A DNA stretch of 64,000 nt from Flavobacteriaceae bacterium CG2_30_31_66 (lineage in GTDB: Bacteria > Bacteroidota > Bacteroidia > Flavobacteriales > Flavobacteriaceae), in NCBI GenBank assembly GCA_001873065.1, contig MNYM01000005.1:26805-90804 (forward strand), read 5' to 3'. The number at the start of each line of letters is the position of its first letter. The stretch's first letter is position 1. Of this stretch, positions 18,672-27,654 are shown piece by piece. The notes below the pieces were generated by a model. It searched no databases. It was not told where the DNA came from and worked only from the letters and a program-made list of their open reading frames with translations. Position numbers and translations under genes: made by a program.

Positions 18672-19727
18672 ATGAGTTCAAAAAGATTTGAAAAATTAGA
18701 GGCAATTAGAGGATTTGCAGCCATTTATGTGGTACTTTTCCATGTTTTGCCTCAAAAGATTTTCCTTTTTGGCATCAATATAGGAATCCTTTTTAGGTTT
18801 GGATCAGAAGCTGTGATTGTGTTTTTTATTTTGAGTGGTTTTGTAATTCGATATTCATTTGATAGATATCCAGATAAATCATTTAAATATTATTTTATAA
18901 GGCGATTTATAAGATTGTATGTCCCTTTAATTTTTATTTTTTTACTGGGTTATATTCTAAAATCGGTTCAAGAAGGAATGCTTGCAAATCCAGAATGGCA
19001 ATCATTATTTGGCAATTTATTGATGTTACAAGATGTCATTTCTTTAAAACCAAACGTAATTTCTGCCACTTATTTAGGAAATGGTGTGCTTTGGTCTTTG
19101 TCTTATGAATGGTGGTTTTACATGCTTTTCTTTTTAATTATCAAATTTTTTCCTGATAAAACTCGAAATAAATGGGTATATATATTATTGATAATTAGCG
19201 CATTATCCTATCTTTTTTTTCCATTTATCATCAATAGAGTGTTGATGTATTTTGCCACTTTTTGGATTGGTGTTTCACTTGCTGATTTATACCTCAAAAA
19301 CAAAGAAATTACCTTCAAAGCAATCCTACCATTTATCTATATTTTTGTTGGAATTCTATTGATTTTAAGTTTAAATCTTTATTTGAATTTTTCTTACACA
19401 AAAGTCTATGATTATCCTTTGGTTGCCTATCCAATTATTGAGTTAAGACATCTAACAGCCGCGTTTTTATTGATGTTTGCGGGTATCATTTGGCATCAAA
19501 TCCAATGGATTGGTTTTGACAAAATCTTTAGAATATTCAAATATTTAGCGCCATTTTCTTACGTGATTTATATTTCACATCATGATTTGGTTGTGGAAGC
19601 TACCTATTTGGATTTTATTGAAAATAAAGTCCTAAAATACAGTCTTTATATTCTAGTAATGTTGCTATTTTCTTACGTTTTGGAAGTTGTAATTTATGAA
19701 AGAATTAAAAGAAAAATAATACATTAA
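18672..19727 (+). CDS. Acyltransferase family 3 (OafA/YrhL-like)
   Basis: A 351-residue protein with about ten membrane helices. The N-terminal block KLEAIRGFAAIYVVLFHVLP has the Arg and His expected of the family active site, and RRFIRLYVPLIF matches the following conserved Arg block. These enzymes move acetyl or other acyl groups across the membrane onto sugars. Here it most likely O-acetylates the repeat unit or the polymer. It sits 22 bases after the previous glycosyltransferase, inside the operon. Confidence 0.9.
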   Translation: MSSKRFEKLEAIRGFAAIYVVLFHVLPQKIFLFGINIGILFRFGSEAVIVFFILSGFVIRYSFDRYPDKSFKYYFIRRFIRLYVPLIFIFLLGYILKSVQEGMLANPEWQSLFGNLLMLQDVISLKPNVISATYLGNGVLWSLSYEWWFYMLFFLIIKFFPDKTRNKWVYILLIISALSYLFFPFIINRVLMYFATFWIGVSLADLYLKNKEITFKAILPFIYIFVGILLILSLNLYLNFSYTKVYDYPLVAYPIIELRHLTAAFLLMFAGIIWHQIQWIGFDKIFRIFKYLAPFSYVIYISHHDLVVEATYLDFIENKVLKYSLYILVMLLFSYVLEVVIYERIKRKIIH

Positions 19728-19748
19728 AAATAACAAAAGAGGTCAAAA

Positions 19749-20909
19749 ATGAAAATAGGAATAGAAGGTCAACGACTTTTTCGTAAAAAAAAGCATGGCA
19801 TGGATATGGTTGCTTTAGAGTTGATAAAAAATCTCCAAATCATTGATAAAGAGAATGAATATTTCATTTTTGTAAAACCTGATGAAGATTACACAGCACT
19901 TAAAGAAACATCCAATTTCAAAATTATTCAATTAAAAGGAGGTCCTTATCCAATTTGGGAACAATTTGCGTTGCCAAAAGCAGCAAAAAAAATGGGATGT
20001 AATATATTGCATTGTACCAGTAATACTGCCCCAATTTTTACTGATATTCCATTGATAACTATTTTACATGATATTATTTACATGGAGAGTAGTTATTACA
20101 AAATTCTCACAGGAAGTGCATCTCCATATCAAAAGTTTGGAAACGTTTACCGAAAAATTATTGTGCCTTGGGTTGTCAAAAAAAGTGATAAAATTATCAC
20201 AGTATCTCATTTTGAAAAAAAACGAATTGCAGAATTTTTTGGAATGAAAAATGAAGGCAAACTCGATGCAATTTATAATGGAGTAAGTGAACATTTTAAG
20301 CGAATTTCCGACGAAAATGAATTGAAAAGAGTGCGAGAAAAATATCATTTGCCAGATCATTTTTTCTTCTTTTTAGGAAATACTGATCCAAAAAAAAACA
20401 CCTTAGGAACATTAAAAGCATTTTCTGATTTTTTAAAAGAGAGTAACTCCGATTATAAATTGGTGATGCTTGATTATGACGCAACTGAACTTCAAAAAAT
20501 ATTAATTGAAATTGGAGACACACAACTCATCAATCAAATTGTATTAACAGGCTACGTTATCAATACTGATTTGCCAGCAATATATTCATTATGCACCATT
20601 TTCTTATATCCATCTTTGCGCGAAAGTTTTGGAATTCCAATGCTTGAAGCTATGGGTTGTGGCGTTCCAGTAATCACCTCTAATACTTCATCAATGCCAG
20701 AAGTTGCAGGTGATGCCGCACACATTGTCAATCCTTTTCACCCACAAGAAATCACACAAGGATTGCATAAAATTATTTCTGATAAAACCTATTATCAAAC
20801 TCTTAGCGAAAAAGGACTGGAAAGAAACCAACTTTTTTCATGGAGAAACATGGCAAAAGAATATTTGAAACTTTATGAAATTATTTACACAAAACATTCA
20901 AAAAAATAG
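19749..20909 (+). CDS. GT4-type glycosyltransferase
   Basis: A 386-residue GT-B fold enzyme of the glycosyltransferase 1/4 group. The N-terminal domain begins [12 protein letters not shown]; the C-terminal domain has [12 protein letters not shown] and the retaining-enzyme signature [18 protein letters not shown] with the ExxxxxxxE spacing. No membrane helix is present. It should add one sugar to the lipid-linked repeat unit in the cytoplasm. Its stop codon is 6 bases before the next glycosyltransferase. Confidence 0.92.
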   Translation: MKIGIEGQRLFRKKKHGMDMVALELIKNLQIIDKENEYFIFVKPDEDYTALKETSNFKIIQLKGGPYPIWEQFALPKAAKKMGCNILHCTSNTAPIFTDIPLITILHDIIYMESSYYKILTGSASPYQKFGNVYRKIIVPWVVKKSDKIITVSHFEKKRIAEFFGMKNEGKLDAIYNGVSEHFKRISDENELKRVREKYHLPDHFFFFLGNTDPKKNTLGTLKAFSDFLKESNSDYKLVMLDYDATELQKILIEIGDTQLINQIVLTGYVINTDLPAIYSLCTIFLYPSLRESFGIPMLEAMGCGVPVITSNTSSMPEVAGDAAHIVNPFHPQEITQGLHKIISDKTYYQTLSEKGLERNQLFSWRNMAKEYLKLYEIIYTKHSKK

Positions 20910-20915
20910 GCAATC

Positions 20916-22118
20916 ATGACAGAAGGTAAAAATATTATTTGCATTTCTCAAACAACTTGGTATGGAGAATTTACCAAATCAACTGTTCAATTATTATCAT
21001 TGTTAGCCGCTAAAAACAACATTTTTTTTGTTGAGTATCCATTCACGGTCAAAGATGTAATCATGTCAATTCTAGGAAAACAGCGAGCACAAGTTGCTAG
21101 AATGTTTGGTTTTAAAAAGCGAATTCAAACAATAAAAACACCTTTTGAAACAACCATAAATCACCTTGTGATGCCTCCAGTTTTACCTGTCGATTTTATA
21201 AAAAACGAAACTATTTTCAACTTTTTCTTCGGAATTAATGCCTTTATCTATAAATATCAATTAAAAAAAATTATCAAAAAATACCAACTTAATAATCCCA
21301 TAATTATTACCGCTTACAATCCAATGTATGGCTTGGCAATGGTTGGAAAATTGAAGGAATTTTTGAATATTTATTATTGTTATGATGGAATGGATACCCA
21401 AAGACACAAATCAAGAATTTATGATATTGAGACGGAATTTTGCAAAAAAGTTGACGGAATTATCACTACTTCAGATTATTTGAATTCAGAAAAATTGAAA
21501 TTAAATAAAGAAAGTTTTGTAGTAAAAAATGGTGTTGATTTTAATTTATTTGTTCCTCATGCAAAAAAATCGGTTTCTGAAAATACTCTTGAAAAAAAAG
21601 TGGGTTATATTGGAACCTTGGATTTTCGATTTGATATTGACATAATGGAATTTGCAATTAAAAATTTACCACAAGTCACATTCGAATTTACTGGTTATTT
21701 ATTGAATCATCAAATTGTTGAACGTTTATCAACTTATAAAAATGTGTCATTTTTCGGCTCTGTAAAAGCAGAAGAAGTTCCAAAATTGTTGGCAAAATAC
21801 GATGCAGGAATTATTCCATACAAGATGGATGAAGTCAATAAAAATATTTATCCATTGAAAATTAATGAATATTTAGCAGTGGGAGTTCCTGTAATTATGA
21901 CAGCTTTTGCAAATTTAACCGATTTTGAAAACATGGTTTCTTCTGCAAAAACCAAAGAAATTTTCAAAGAATGCATTGAAAATGAGCTAACTAATGATTC
22001 TCTTTCTCAAATCGAAAAACGAATTTCATTTGCAAAACAAAACTCTTGGGAAGGAAGAGCAGTAGAATTTGAAAATATTTTAGAGTATTTCATCAAACAA
22101 AAAAATAAAAAAGCTTAA
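20916..22118 (+). CDS. Glycosyltransferase, GT-B fold, divergent
   Basis: A 400-residue GT-B enzyme, more divergent than its neighbour. It begins with ICISQTTWYGEFTKS and has YYCYDGMDTQRH in the middle; the C-terminal domain has VGYIGTLDFRFD and YPLKINEYLAVGVPVIMT, equivalent to the donor-binding region of GT1/GT4 proteins. No membrane helix is present. Sugar specificity is not readable. Operon position (6 bases after one glycosyltransferase, 10 before the next) supports a role in building the repeat unit. Confidence 0.87.
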   Translation: MTEGKNIICISQTTWYGEFTKSTVQLLSLLAAKNNIFFVEYPFTVKDVIMSILGKQRAQVARMFGFKKRIQTIKTPFETTINHLVMPPVLPVDFIKNETIFNFFFGINAFIYKYQLKKIIKKYQLNNPIIITAYNPMYGLAMVGKLKEFLNIYYCYDGMDTQRHKSRIYDIETEFCKKVDGIITTSDYLNSEKLKLNKESFVVKNGVDFNLFVPHAKKSVSENTLEKKVGYIGTLDFRFDIDIMEFAIKNLPQVTFEFTGYLLNHQIVERLSTYKNVSFFGSVKAEEVPKLLAKYDAGIIPYKMDEVNKNIYPLKINEYLAVGVPVIMTAFANLTDFENMVSSAKTKEIFKECIENELTNDSLSQIEKRISFAKQNSWEGRAVEFENILEYFIKQKNKKA

Positions 22119-22128
22119 AAATAAAGCC

Positions 22129-23319
22129 ATGTTCACACTTAAAATTTTATTCTGGATATTACTTTTTATCATCGTTTACACGTATGTTGGTTATGGAATT
22201 TTATTATTTGCCATTATAAAAATCAGAAGAGTATTTAAAATTGGTCAAAAAGAAAAATATTTTCCAAATTTTGAACCTGAAGTTACCTTGTTTATTGCTG
22301 CATACAATGAAAAAGATTTTGTAGATGCAAAGATGAAAAATACTTTAGAACTTGAATATCCGAAAGAAAAATTGAATATTGTTTGGGTAACAGATGGTTC
22401 TGATGATGGAACTCCAGATTTGTTGAAAAAATATTCCAATACTCAAGTGCATCATTTGCCAGAAAGAAATGGAAAAATTGGCGCAATGAATCGTGGAATG
22501 AAATTCGTAAAAACACCTATTGTGATCTTTAGTGATGCGAATACGATGCTTGGAAAAGAATCTATCAGAAAAATTGTGAGTCTTTTTGGAAACCCAAAAG
22601 TAGGCTGTGTTTCAGGAGAAAAAAGAATTATGAGCAAAGAAAGTGATGCTGCATCTGGAGCTGGTGAAGGTTTGTATTGGAAATATGAATCCGCTTTAAA
22701 AAAATGGGATGCAGAGCTTTATTCTGTAGTTGGTGCTGCAGGTGAACTATTTGCAATTAGAACAGAATTGTATAAACACATGGAACAAGACACACTTTTG
22801 GATGATTTTGTAATCTCTTTGAGAGTGGCACAAGATGGATATACCATTCAATATGACCCAGATGCGTATGCCATTGAAACAGCTTCAGCCAATGTAAAAG
22901 AGGAATTAAAACGTAAAATACGAATTTCAGCTGGCGGCATTCAAGCAATTGTTAGATTGCGTTCTTTGTTGAATATTTTTAAATATGGGACTCTTTCTTT
23001 TCAATATATTTCTCATCGCGTTTTACGTTGGACACTGACACCTCTTTGTTTGATAATTCTAATTCCAGTATCATTTTTAGTAGCTTTTAACGAAGGAATT
23101 TTTTCTTTTAGATTCTATGCAACATTTTTTTGGTTGCATTTAATTTTCTATATAGCCGCTTTGACAGGTTGGTTTTTGGAAAATAGATCTACAAGAATTA
23201 AAATATTATTTATTCCTTATTACTTTTTTATCATGAATTTATCTGTTGTTTTAGGATTTTTTAGATACATGAAAAAATCACAATCTGTGAATTGGGAAAG
23301 AGCAAAAAGAGGAAATTAA
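22129..23319 (+). CDS. Family 2 glycosyltransferase with membrane segments, last gene of the polysaccharide operon
   Basis: A 396-residue protein with one N-terminal membrane helix (about 5-28), a GT-A domain and about three C-terminal helices. Motifs include LFIAAYNEKDF, VTDGSDDGT, the metal-binding-like IFSDANT, a catalytic-acid region LLDDFVISLR, and KRKIRISAGG in the place of QxxRW. It resembles the cellulose-synthase-like GT2 enzymes of Bacteroidota. A strong bidirectional terminator follows 21 bases downstream, marking the operon end. Confidence 0.9.
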   Translation: MFTLKILFWILLFIIVYTYVGYGILLFAIIKIRRVFKIGQKEKYFPNFEPEVTLFIAAYNEKDFVDAKMKNTLELEYPKEKLNIVWVTDGSDDGTPDLLKKYSNTQVHHLPERNGKIGAMNRGMKFVKTPIVIFSDANTMLGKESIRKIVSLFGNPKVGCVSGEKRIMSKESDAASGAGEGLYWKYESALKKWDAELYSVVGAAGELFAIRTELYKHMEQDTLLDDFVISLRVAQDGYTIQYDPDAYAIETASANVKEELKRKIRISAGGIQAIVRLRSLLNIFKYGTLSFQYISHRVLRWTLTPLCLIILIPVSFLVAFNEGIFSFRFYATFFWLHLIFYIAALTGWFLENRSTRIKILFIPYYFFIMNLSVVLGFFRYMKKSQSVNWERAKRGN

Positions 23320-23340
23320 TTGATGAAAAAATTATAAAAC

Positions 23341-23380
23341 AAAAAAAATCCGTTCAAAGAAATTTGAACGGATTTTTTTT
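23341..23380. terminator. Bidirectional intrinsic terminator at the end of the polysaccharide operon
   Basis: A perfect stem (AAAAAAAATCCGTTCAAA with TTTGAACGGATTTTTTTT) and GAAA tetraloop sits between convergent genes, with T-runs on both strands. Its core differs from the 821-857 hairpin by a few bases only. Confidence 0.93.
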
Positions 23381-23392
23381 GAGCATTTTGAA

Positions 23393-25483
23393 TTAGTTTA
23401 CAGAATAAACATTCGCTCTATTATCTTCAATTTCTGAAGCTTTTTTGATGGCTTCATATATTTTATAAGTTGCATTTTTTCTGCTATCAGCAATTCTTTT
23501 TCTGTTGATTTCATAATTAGGTAATAGAACAGGCAGCTCTTTTTTAGTCATTTTAAAAGTATAAACACCTCTATCACCAACAACTGAATTATAAATTTTG
23601 TTTGGTTGTGCAAAATACATGGCTCCAACAATTTTTGGTTCAACACCAACACCTGATAGAGTAGGACTTTTTAATGAAACGCCAACTGCAGTCATTACAT
23701 TTGTATTATTTAACTTTGCTATATCTTGCAAATTTGAACCTTCTAATTTTTTAGTTAAAGTTTCCGCTTTTTTCTCGTTAATCAAAATAGGTCTCACCGT
23801 ATTTATCGCTTTATCAGCAGACATTAAGCCTTTTTCTTGAGACGAAGTTAATGAAACAACCACATGAAAACCTTCTAAATCAAAACGTTTAAAATCGCCT
23901 GGTTTTGTATCTTTATTGAAAGCCCAAGTAACTATTTGTCTTTGGTTTCCTAAACCTGGAACATTTTCATCCAAAGCTTTAATGCCAATTGCTGGTTTGA
24001 TTGTATATGTCATTTTATTGGCAACATCCAAAAAATTATTGTCTTTTGTTACAGCCAGTGAAAACTGCTCAGCATTTCTAAAAATAGCATTTTCTGTTGC
24101 TTCAGAGGCTACAATTTTTCTGCTAAACGTAGCTAATTTCACAACGTTTTGAATATTTCTTTGATTATCAATTTTGATGACGTGAAAACCAAATGGTGTT
24201 TTCACAACCCCTAAATCTCCTTTTTTCCCTTTGAAAGTATAATCTCTAAATTCAGGTGTCATTCTTGTGTACGTAAACCAATCTAAGTTTCCTCCTTTTT
24301 CTGAATTTGATTTGTCTGAAGAAAATTCTTTCGCTAAACTTTCAAATTTATCAACTTTACTTTTTACGATAGCAAGAATACTGTCTGCTAATTTTTTAGC
24401 ACTTTCTTCAGTTCTTATTACTTCGGGGGCAACTCTTTGAGCGCCAACAAAAGGAATTAAAATATGGCTTGCTTTAACTGAATCTGGCATTCTTGAAATT
24501 TCAGTAATTTTAGAAATTTTCAGGAAACCATTGTCTTTATATGGGCCTACAACTTTTCCTTTGGCACTTGAAAAAATAGAATCAGAAACTTGTTTATTTA
24601 CTTGGGACTTGTATAAAAAATTATCTTCAATGTAAGTATCAGATTGATTTTCTGACAAAAATAAATTGTCATTGGTTGCCAATTTAAAATCTTCAATTAA
24701 TGATGAAACTTCAGTTTTTAAAGCATTTTCGTCATCAGATGTTGGAACGATTTCAAAAGTTACATAATCAATGTCTCTTGAAGCTTCCACTTCATAATCA
24801 GCTTTATGGTTTTTAATATATGATTCAACTTCCGATTTTTTTATTTTTACTAAACTATCTTGAATTGTTGTGTATGGAATATATACAAAATCTGCATTTA
24901 GCTTGGTATTTTCATACAAGTATTCAAATTCTCCCTCTTTTAAAGACGCACCCAAACCAGCAGTTATCAAATTATTATAAGTAGTTGTTGACAAATTATC
25001 TTTTAATTGCCCCATATAAGCAGCCCATTGAGCCCAAAGTTCTTTGTTGTTTTCTTTGGTATCTGCCAAGAATTGTTTGAATTTTTGTTCATCAAATAAT
25101 CCTGCTTCATTTTGATATTCAGGACTGTTTTGAACAAATGGAATCGAAATTAATTCATTCCAAACATCGGCTTCACCGATGGTAATACCAGCCTCAGACA
25201 ATTGATTCTGGTAGATTTTTTTTCTTAAAATATTTTCCCAAACTGCGTTTACAGCCTGCATTTCAGAGACATTGCTCCCAACTTGTTGTTTGTAACTTTC
25301 TAATTCTTGGATAAATTCTTGTCGAGTAATAGCTTCTCCATTAATTTCTCCTACTTCATTGATTTTGTTAGAGCTAAAAAAATCTTTTAAAGTAGAAGGA
25401 TCCAATACGAAAGCAAAAAGTGCCAATCCAATAATAATGATTAAGAACATTGAACGTTCTCTAATTTTTGATAAAACTGCCAT
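23393..25483 (-). CDS. PpiD-like periplasmic peptidyl-prolyl isomerase / SurA-type foldase
   Basis: A 696-residue protein anchored by one N-terminal membrane helix (MFLIIIIGLALFAFVLDPST), with the rest in the periplasm. After a SurA_N-like chaperone region comes a parvulin-type rotamase domain (about 335-445; KASHILIPF, then DWFTYTRMTPEF, and KTPFGFHVIKI) and a long C-terminal region that may hold a second, degenerate domain. This matches the SurA_N/PpiC architecture of Bacteroidota. It should help outer-membrane and secreted proteins fold. The gene is separated from the upstream CorC-like gene by 123 bases and probably has its own promoter. Confidence 0.92.
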   Translation of the reverse strand: MAVLSKIRERSMFLIIIIGLALFAFVLDPSTLKDFFSSNKINEVGEINGEAITRQEFIQELESYKQQVGSNVSEMQAVNAVWENILRKKIYQNQLSEAGITIGEADVWNELISIPFVQNSPEYQNEAGLFDEQKFKQFLADTKENNKELWAQWAAYMGQLKDNLSTTTYNNLITAGLGASLKEGEFEYLYENTKLNADFVYIPYTTIQDSLVKIKKSEVESYIKNHKADYEVEASRDIDYVTFEIVPTSDDENALKTEVSSLIEDFKLATNDNLFLSENQSDTYIEDNFLYKSQVNKQVSDSIFSSAKGKVVGPYKDNGFLKISKITEISRMPDSVKASHILIPFVGAQRVAPEVIRTEESAKKLADSILAIVKSKVDKFESLAKEFSSDKSNSEKGGNLDWFTYTRMTPEFRDYTFKGKKGDLGVVKTPFGFHVIKIDNQRNIQNVVKLATFSRKIVASEATENAIFRNAEQFSLAVTKDNNFLDVANKMTYTIKPAIGIKALDENVPGLGNQRQIVTWAFNKDTKPGDFKRFDLEGFHVVVSLTSSQEKGLMSADKAINTVRPILINEKKAETLTKKLEGSNLQDIAKLNNTNVMTAVGVSLKSPTLSGVGVEPKIVGAMYFAQPNKIYNSVVGDRGVYTFKMTKKELPVLLPNYEINRKRIADSRKNATYKIYEAIKKASEIEDNRANVYSVN

Positions 25484-25508
25484 GCGTCATTGATTTAATT
25501 TCAGTTGG

Positions 25509-25540
25509 CGAATATACGATTTTTGACTTGAATATTACAA
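25509..25540 (-). promoter_or_regulatory. Possible promoter of the PpiD-like gene
   Basis: On the minus strand TTG (25538-25540) is followed after 21 bases by TATATTCG (25509-25516), one mismatch from TAnnTTTG. It lies 26 bases before the start codon. Confidence 0.35.
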
Positions 25541-25606
25541 CCGATTTTACAGATAATCTTGTTGGGTTAAGTACTTGTTTTTGAGTAGTATTTATTAATA
25601 CTTTTT

Positions 25607-26869
25607 CTAATTAGCTTCTATTATTTTTAATTTTACTTTTTCAATTTTTGCACCACTCATTTTTAAAATTGTCATTTCAAAATCATCAATAATAATTTTT
25701 TCTTTTTCTTCGGGAATATTTTCAGTGTGGTTAATAATAAAACCTCCTAATGTCTCATAGGCCTCAGATTTTGGAATCTCTAAATCATATTCTTCATTTA
25801 AATAATCGATTTCTAGCCTTGCAGAAAAAACAAACTCATTGTCACTTATTTTTTCTTCAATAAATTCTTGAACATCATGTTCGTCTTCAATTTCACCAAA
25901 AAGCTCTTCAACAATATCTTCAACAGTAATCATTCCTGAAGTTCCTCCATATTCATCTACAACAACCGCAACGCTTTTTCGCTTTTTGATGAGTGTATTT
26001 AAAATGTCATTTATCATCATTGATTCAGGAACAATTTCTAAAGGAATTAAAATAGACTTGATAGTTTTTGGTTTTTTAAATAATTCAAAAGCATTTACAT
26101 ATCCAACAACATCATCCAAAGAGGTTTGAAAAATTAATATTTTTGACAATCCAGTTTCAATAAATAAATTTTTTAGTTTTAGAACTGAATCATGAATTTC
26201 AAGTGCTATAATCTCTGTTCTTGGAACCATTACTTCTCGTGCTTTTACATTTTGAAAAATCAAAGCATTTTGAAAAATTTGAATTTCAGAATCCATTTTA
26301 TCGTCATCGTTCCCTGTTTCTAATTGTTCGTTAATGTAGTTTTCTAATTCTTCTTTACTAAATTCAGTTTGTTGTTCATCAGGACTCACTTTAAAGATTA
26401 CTTTTAAAAAAAAATCTGAAATTGACGTAATAAATGCAGAGAAAAAATGGAACAAATAGTAAAAGAAATAAGCAGGAACCGCAAAGATTCTCAAAACATC
26501 ATTGGCATAAATTCTAAAAATGGCTTTGGGTAAAAACTCGGCTGTAATCAAGATAACTATTGTAGATATAATTGTCTGAATCAATAAGTTATAAAATTCA
26601 TTAAAGTTTTCTAGTGGCAAAAGCCTCACTAAAAATCTTCCCATATAATAACTGTAAATCACCAAAGCAATATTATTTCCTACCAACATTGTAGTAATAA
26701 ATTTTGATGATTTATGGGTAATTTTCTTTAGGATTTTCGCAATCAATCCCTCTCTTTTTTTCTCTAATTCAATATGTAATTTATTTGCAGAAACGAATGC
26801 GATTTCCATTCCAGAGAAAAAGGCAGATAATAGAATAGAAATAATAATGATAATAAGTTCGATTTCCAT
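25607..26869 (-). CDS. CNNM/CorC-family transporter-like protein (hemolysin-type, CBS domains)
   Basis: A 420-residue inner-membrane protein. Residues 1-190 form the DUF21/CNNM domain with about four hydrophobic segments. A CBS pair (about 205-330) starts at REVMVPRTEI and includes VVVDEYGGTSGMITVEDI. The C-terminal CorC_HlyC domain (about 340-418) contains EAYETLGGFIINH. The family is linked to magnesium or cobalt homeostasis; the hemolysin name is historical. GldE of gliding flavobacteria has this architecture, but no gldD lies next door, so that name is not used. Confidence 0.9.
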   Translation of the reverse strand: MEIELIIIIISILLSAFFSGMEIAFVSANKLHIELEKKREGLIAKILKKITHKSSKFITTMLVGNNIALVIYSYYMGRFLVRLLPLENFNEFYNLLIQTIISTIVILITAEFLPKAIFRIYANDVLRIFAVPAYFFYYLFHFFSAFITSISDFFLKVIFKVSPDEQQTEFSKEELENYINEQLETGNDDDKMDSEIQIFQNALIFQNVKAREVMVPRTEIIALEIHDSVLKLKNLFIETGLSKILIFQTSLDDVVGYVNAFELFKKPKTIKSILIPLEIVPESMMINDILNTLIKKRKSVAVVVDEYGGTSGMITVEDIVEELFGEIEDEHDVQEFIEEKISDNEFVFSARLEIDYLNEEYDLEIPKSEAYETLGGFIINHTENIPEEKEKIIIDDFEMTILKMSGAKIEKVKLKIIEAN

Positions 26870-26883
26870 GAAAATCTGATAGA

Positions 26884-27084
26884 CTATTTATTTTGACGAT
26901 TTCTTGTTTCTATTTTTTTTCTAAAATGTCTTTTAAAGAAAAACACTAAGGTAATCAAAATAGCGAAACCAAGAAATAAATAAGACCTTGACCTGTCAGA
27001 ATTCCAACGAACAATGGCTTCTACTGTGCAAATAAATGCAATCATTAAATATCCGTATTGAAAAAATTTCCAAAGTGTATTCAT
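26884..27084 (-). CDS. Small membrane protein of unknown function
   Basis: A 66-residue protein with two hydrophobic segments (GYLMIAFICTVEAIV and YLFLGFAILITLVFFF) and a strongly basic tail. No family is recognised. It starts 3 bases after the LptC stop and ends 14 bases before the CorC-like start, so it is translated within this operon. The context and clean gene spacing support it as real. Confidence 0.75.
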   Translation of the reverse strand: MNTLWKFFQYGYLMIAFICTVEAIVRWNSDRSRSYLFLGFAILITLVFFFKRHFRKKIETRNRQNK

Positions 27085-27087
27085 AAT

Positions 27088-27654
27088 TTAGTTTTCTATT
27101 GTTTCTAATTTTCCTGTTGTTTTTTTTGACAGATGCTGGGTTAAATCATCTTTTGATTCAAAACCTATTCCAAAAATAGTGTCTTTTTCTTTCATCAAAG
27201 TGAATGCTTTTTCCGAAATAAAATACTTTGTTTTTTCATCCCAAAAAAGTTGCTCAGTTTCCAATCGTGATTTATCTGTATGATTAATTACAATCACATG
27301 TCCTTTGATTTCAGAAATGGAAGTTTTTGAATAGCTTATCGCATATTGACCGGTTATTGTTACGGAATCAATGTCACTTTTTCTAAAATTTACAATTTTT
27401 ATGCCATTGGGAAACTCACTATAAGGATGCTCACTTCGATTGCTAAAATCGAGCATTAAAGGAGTAATCAATCTTGAAGTGATTTTTCCAGAATCTTTAT
27501 AAACATGGTTTGCATCTCTTGCGATTCCAACTGGTAAATTTTTATCTACCAAAAAATCACGTACTTTTTGGGTATCGCTTGTGCATGAAAAAAGCATTGT
27601 TGTAAAAAAAAATACAACAATGCTTTTCGAAAAAAATTGTGAAAATAGTTTCAT
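27088..27654 (-). CDS. lptC: LPS export protein LptC
   Basis: A 188-residue protein with an N-terminal hydrophobic segment ending in a lipobox-like LFSCTS, so it may be lipid-anchored; Bacteroidota LptC proteins are often like this. The body is the beta-jellyroll with SRLITPLMLDFSNRSEHPYS and FPNGIKIVNF, which carries lipopolysaccharide from LptB2FG to LptA. Its first base coincides with the last base of the preceding TPR gene, which implies translational coupling. Confidence 0.88.
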   Translation of the reverse strand: MKLFSQFFSKSIVVFFFTTMLFSCTSDTQKVRDFLVDKNLPVGIARDANHVYKDSGKITSRLITPLMLDFSNRSEHPYSEFPNGIKIVNFRKSDIDSVTITGQYAISYSKTSISEIKGHVIVINHTDKSRLETEQLFWDEKTKYFISEKAFTLMKEKDTIFGIGFESKDDLTQHLSKKTTGKLETIEN

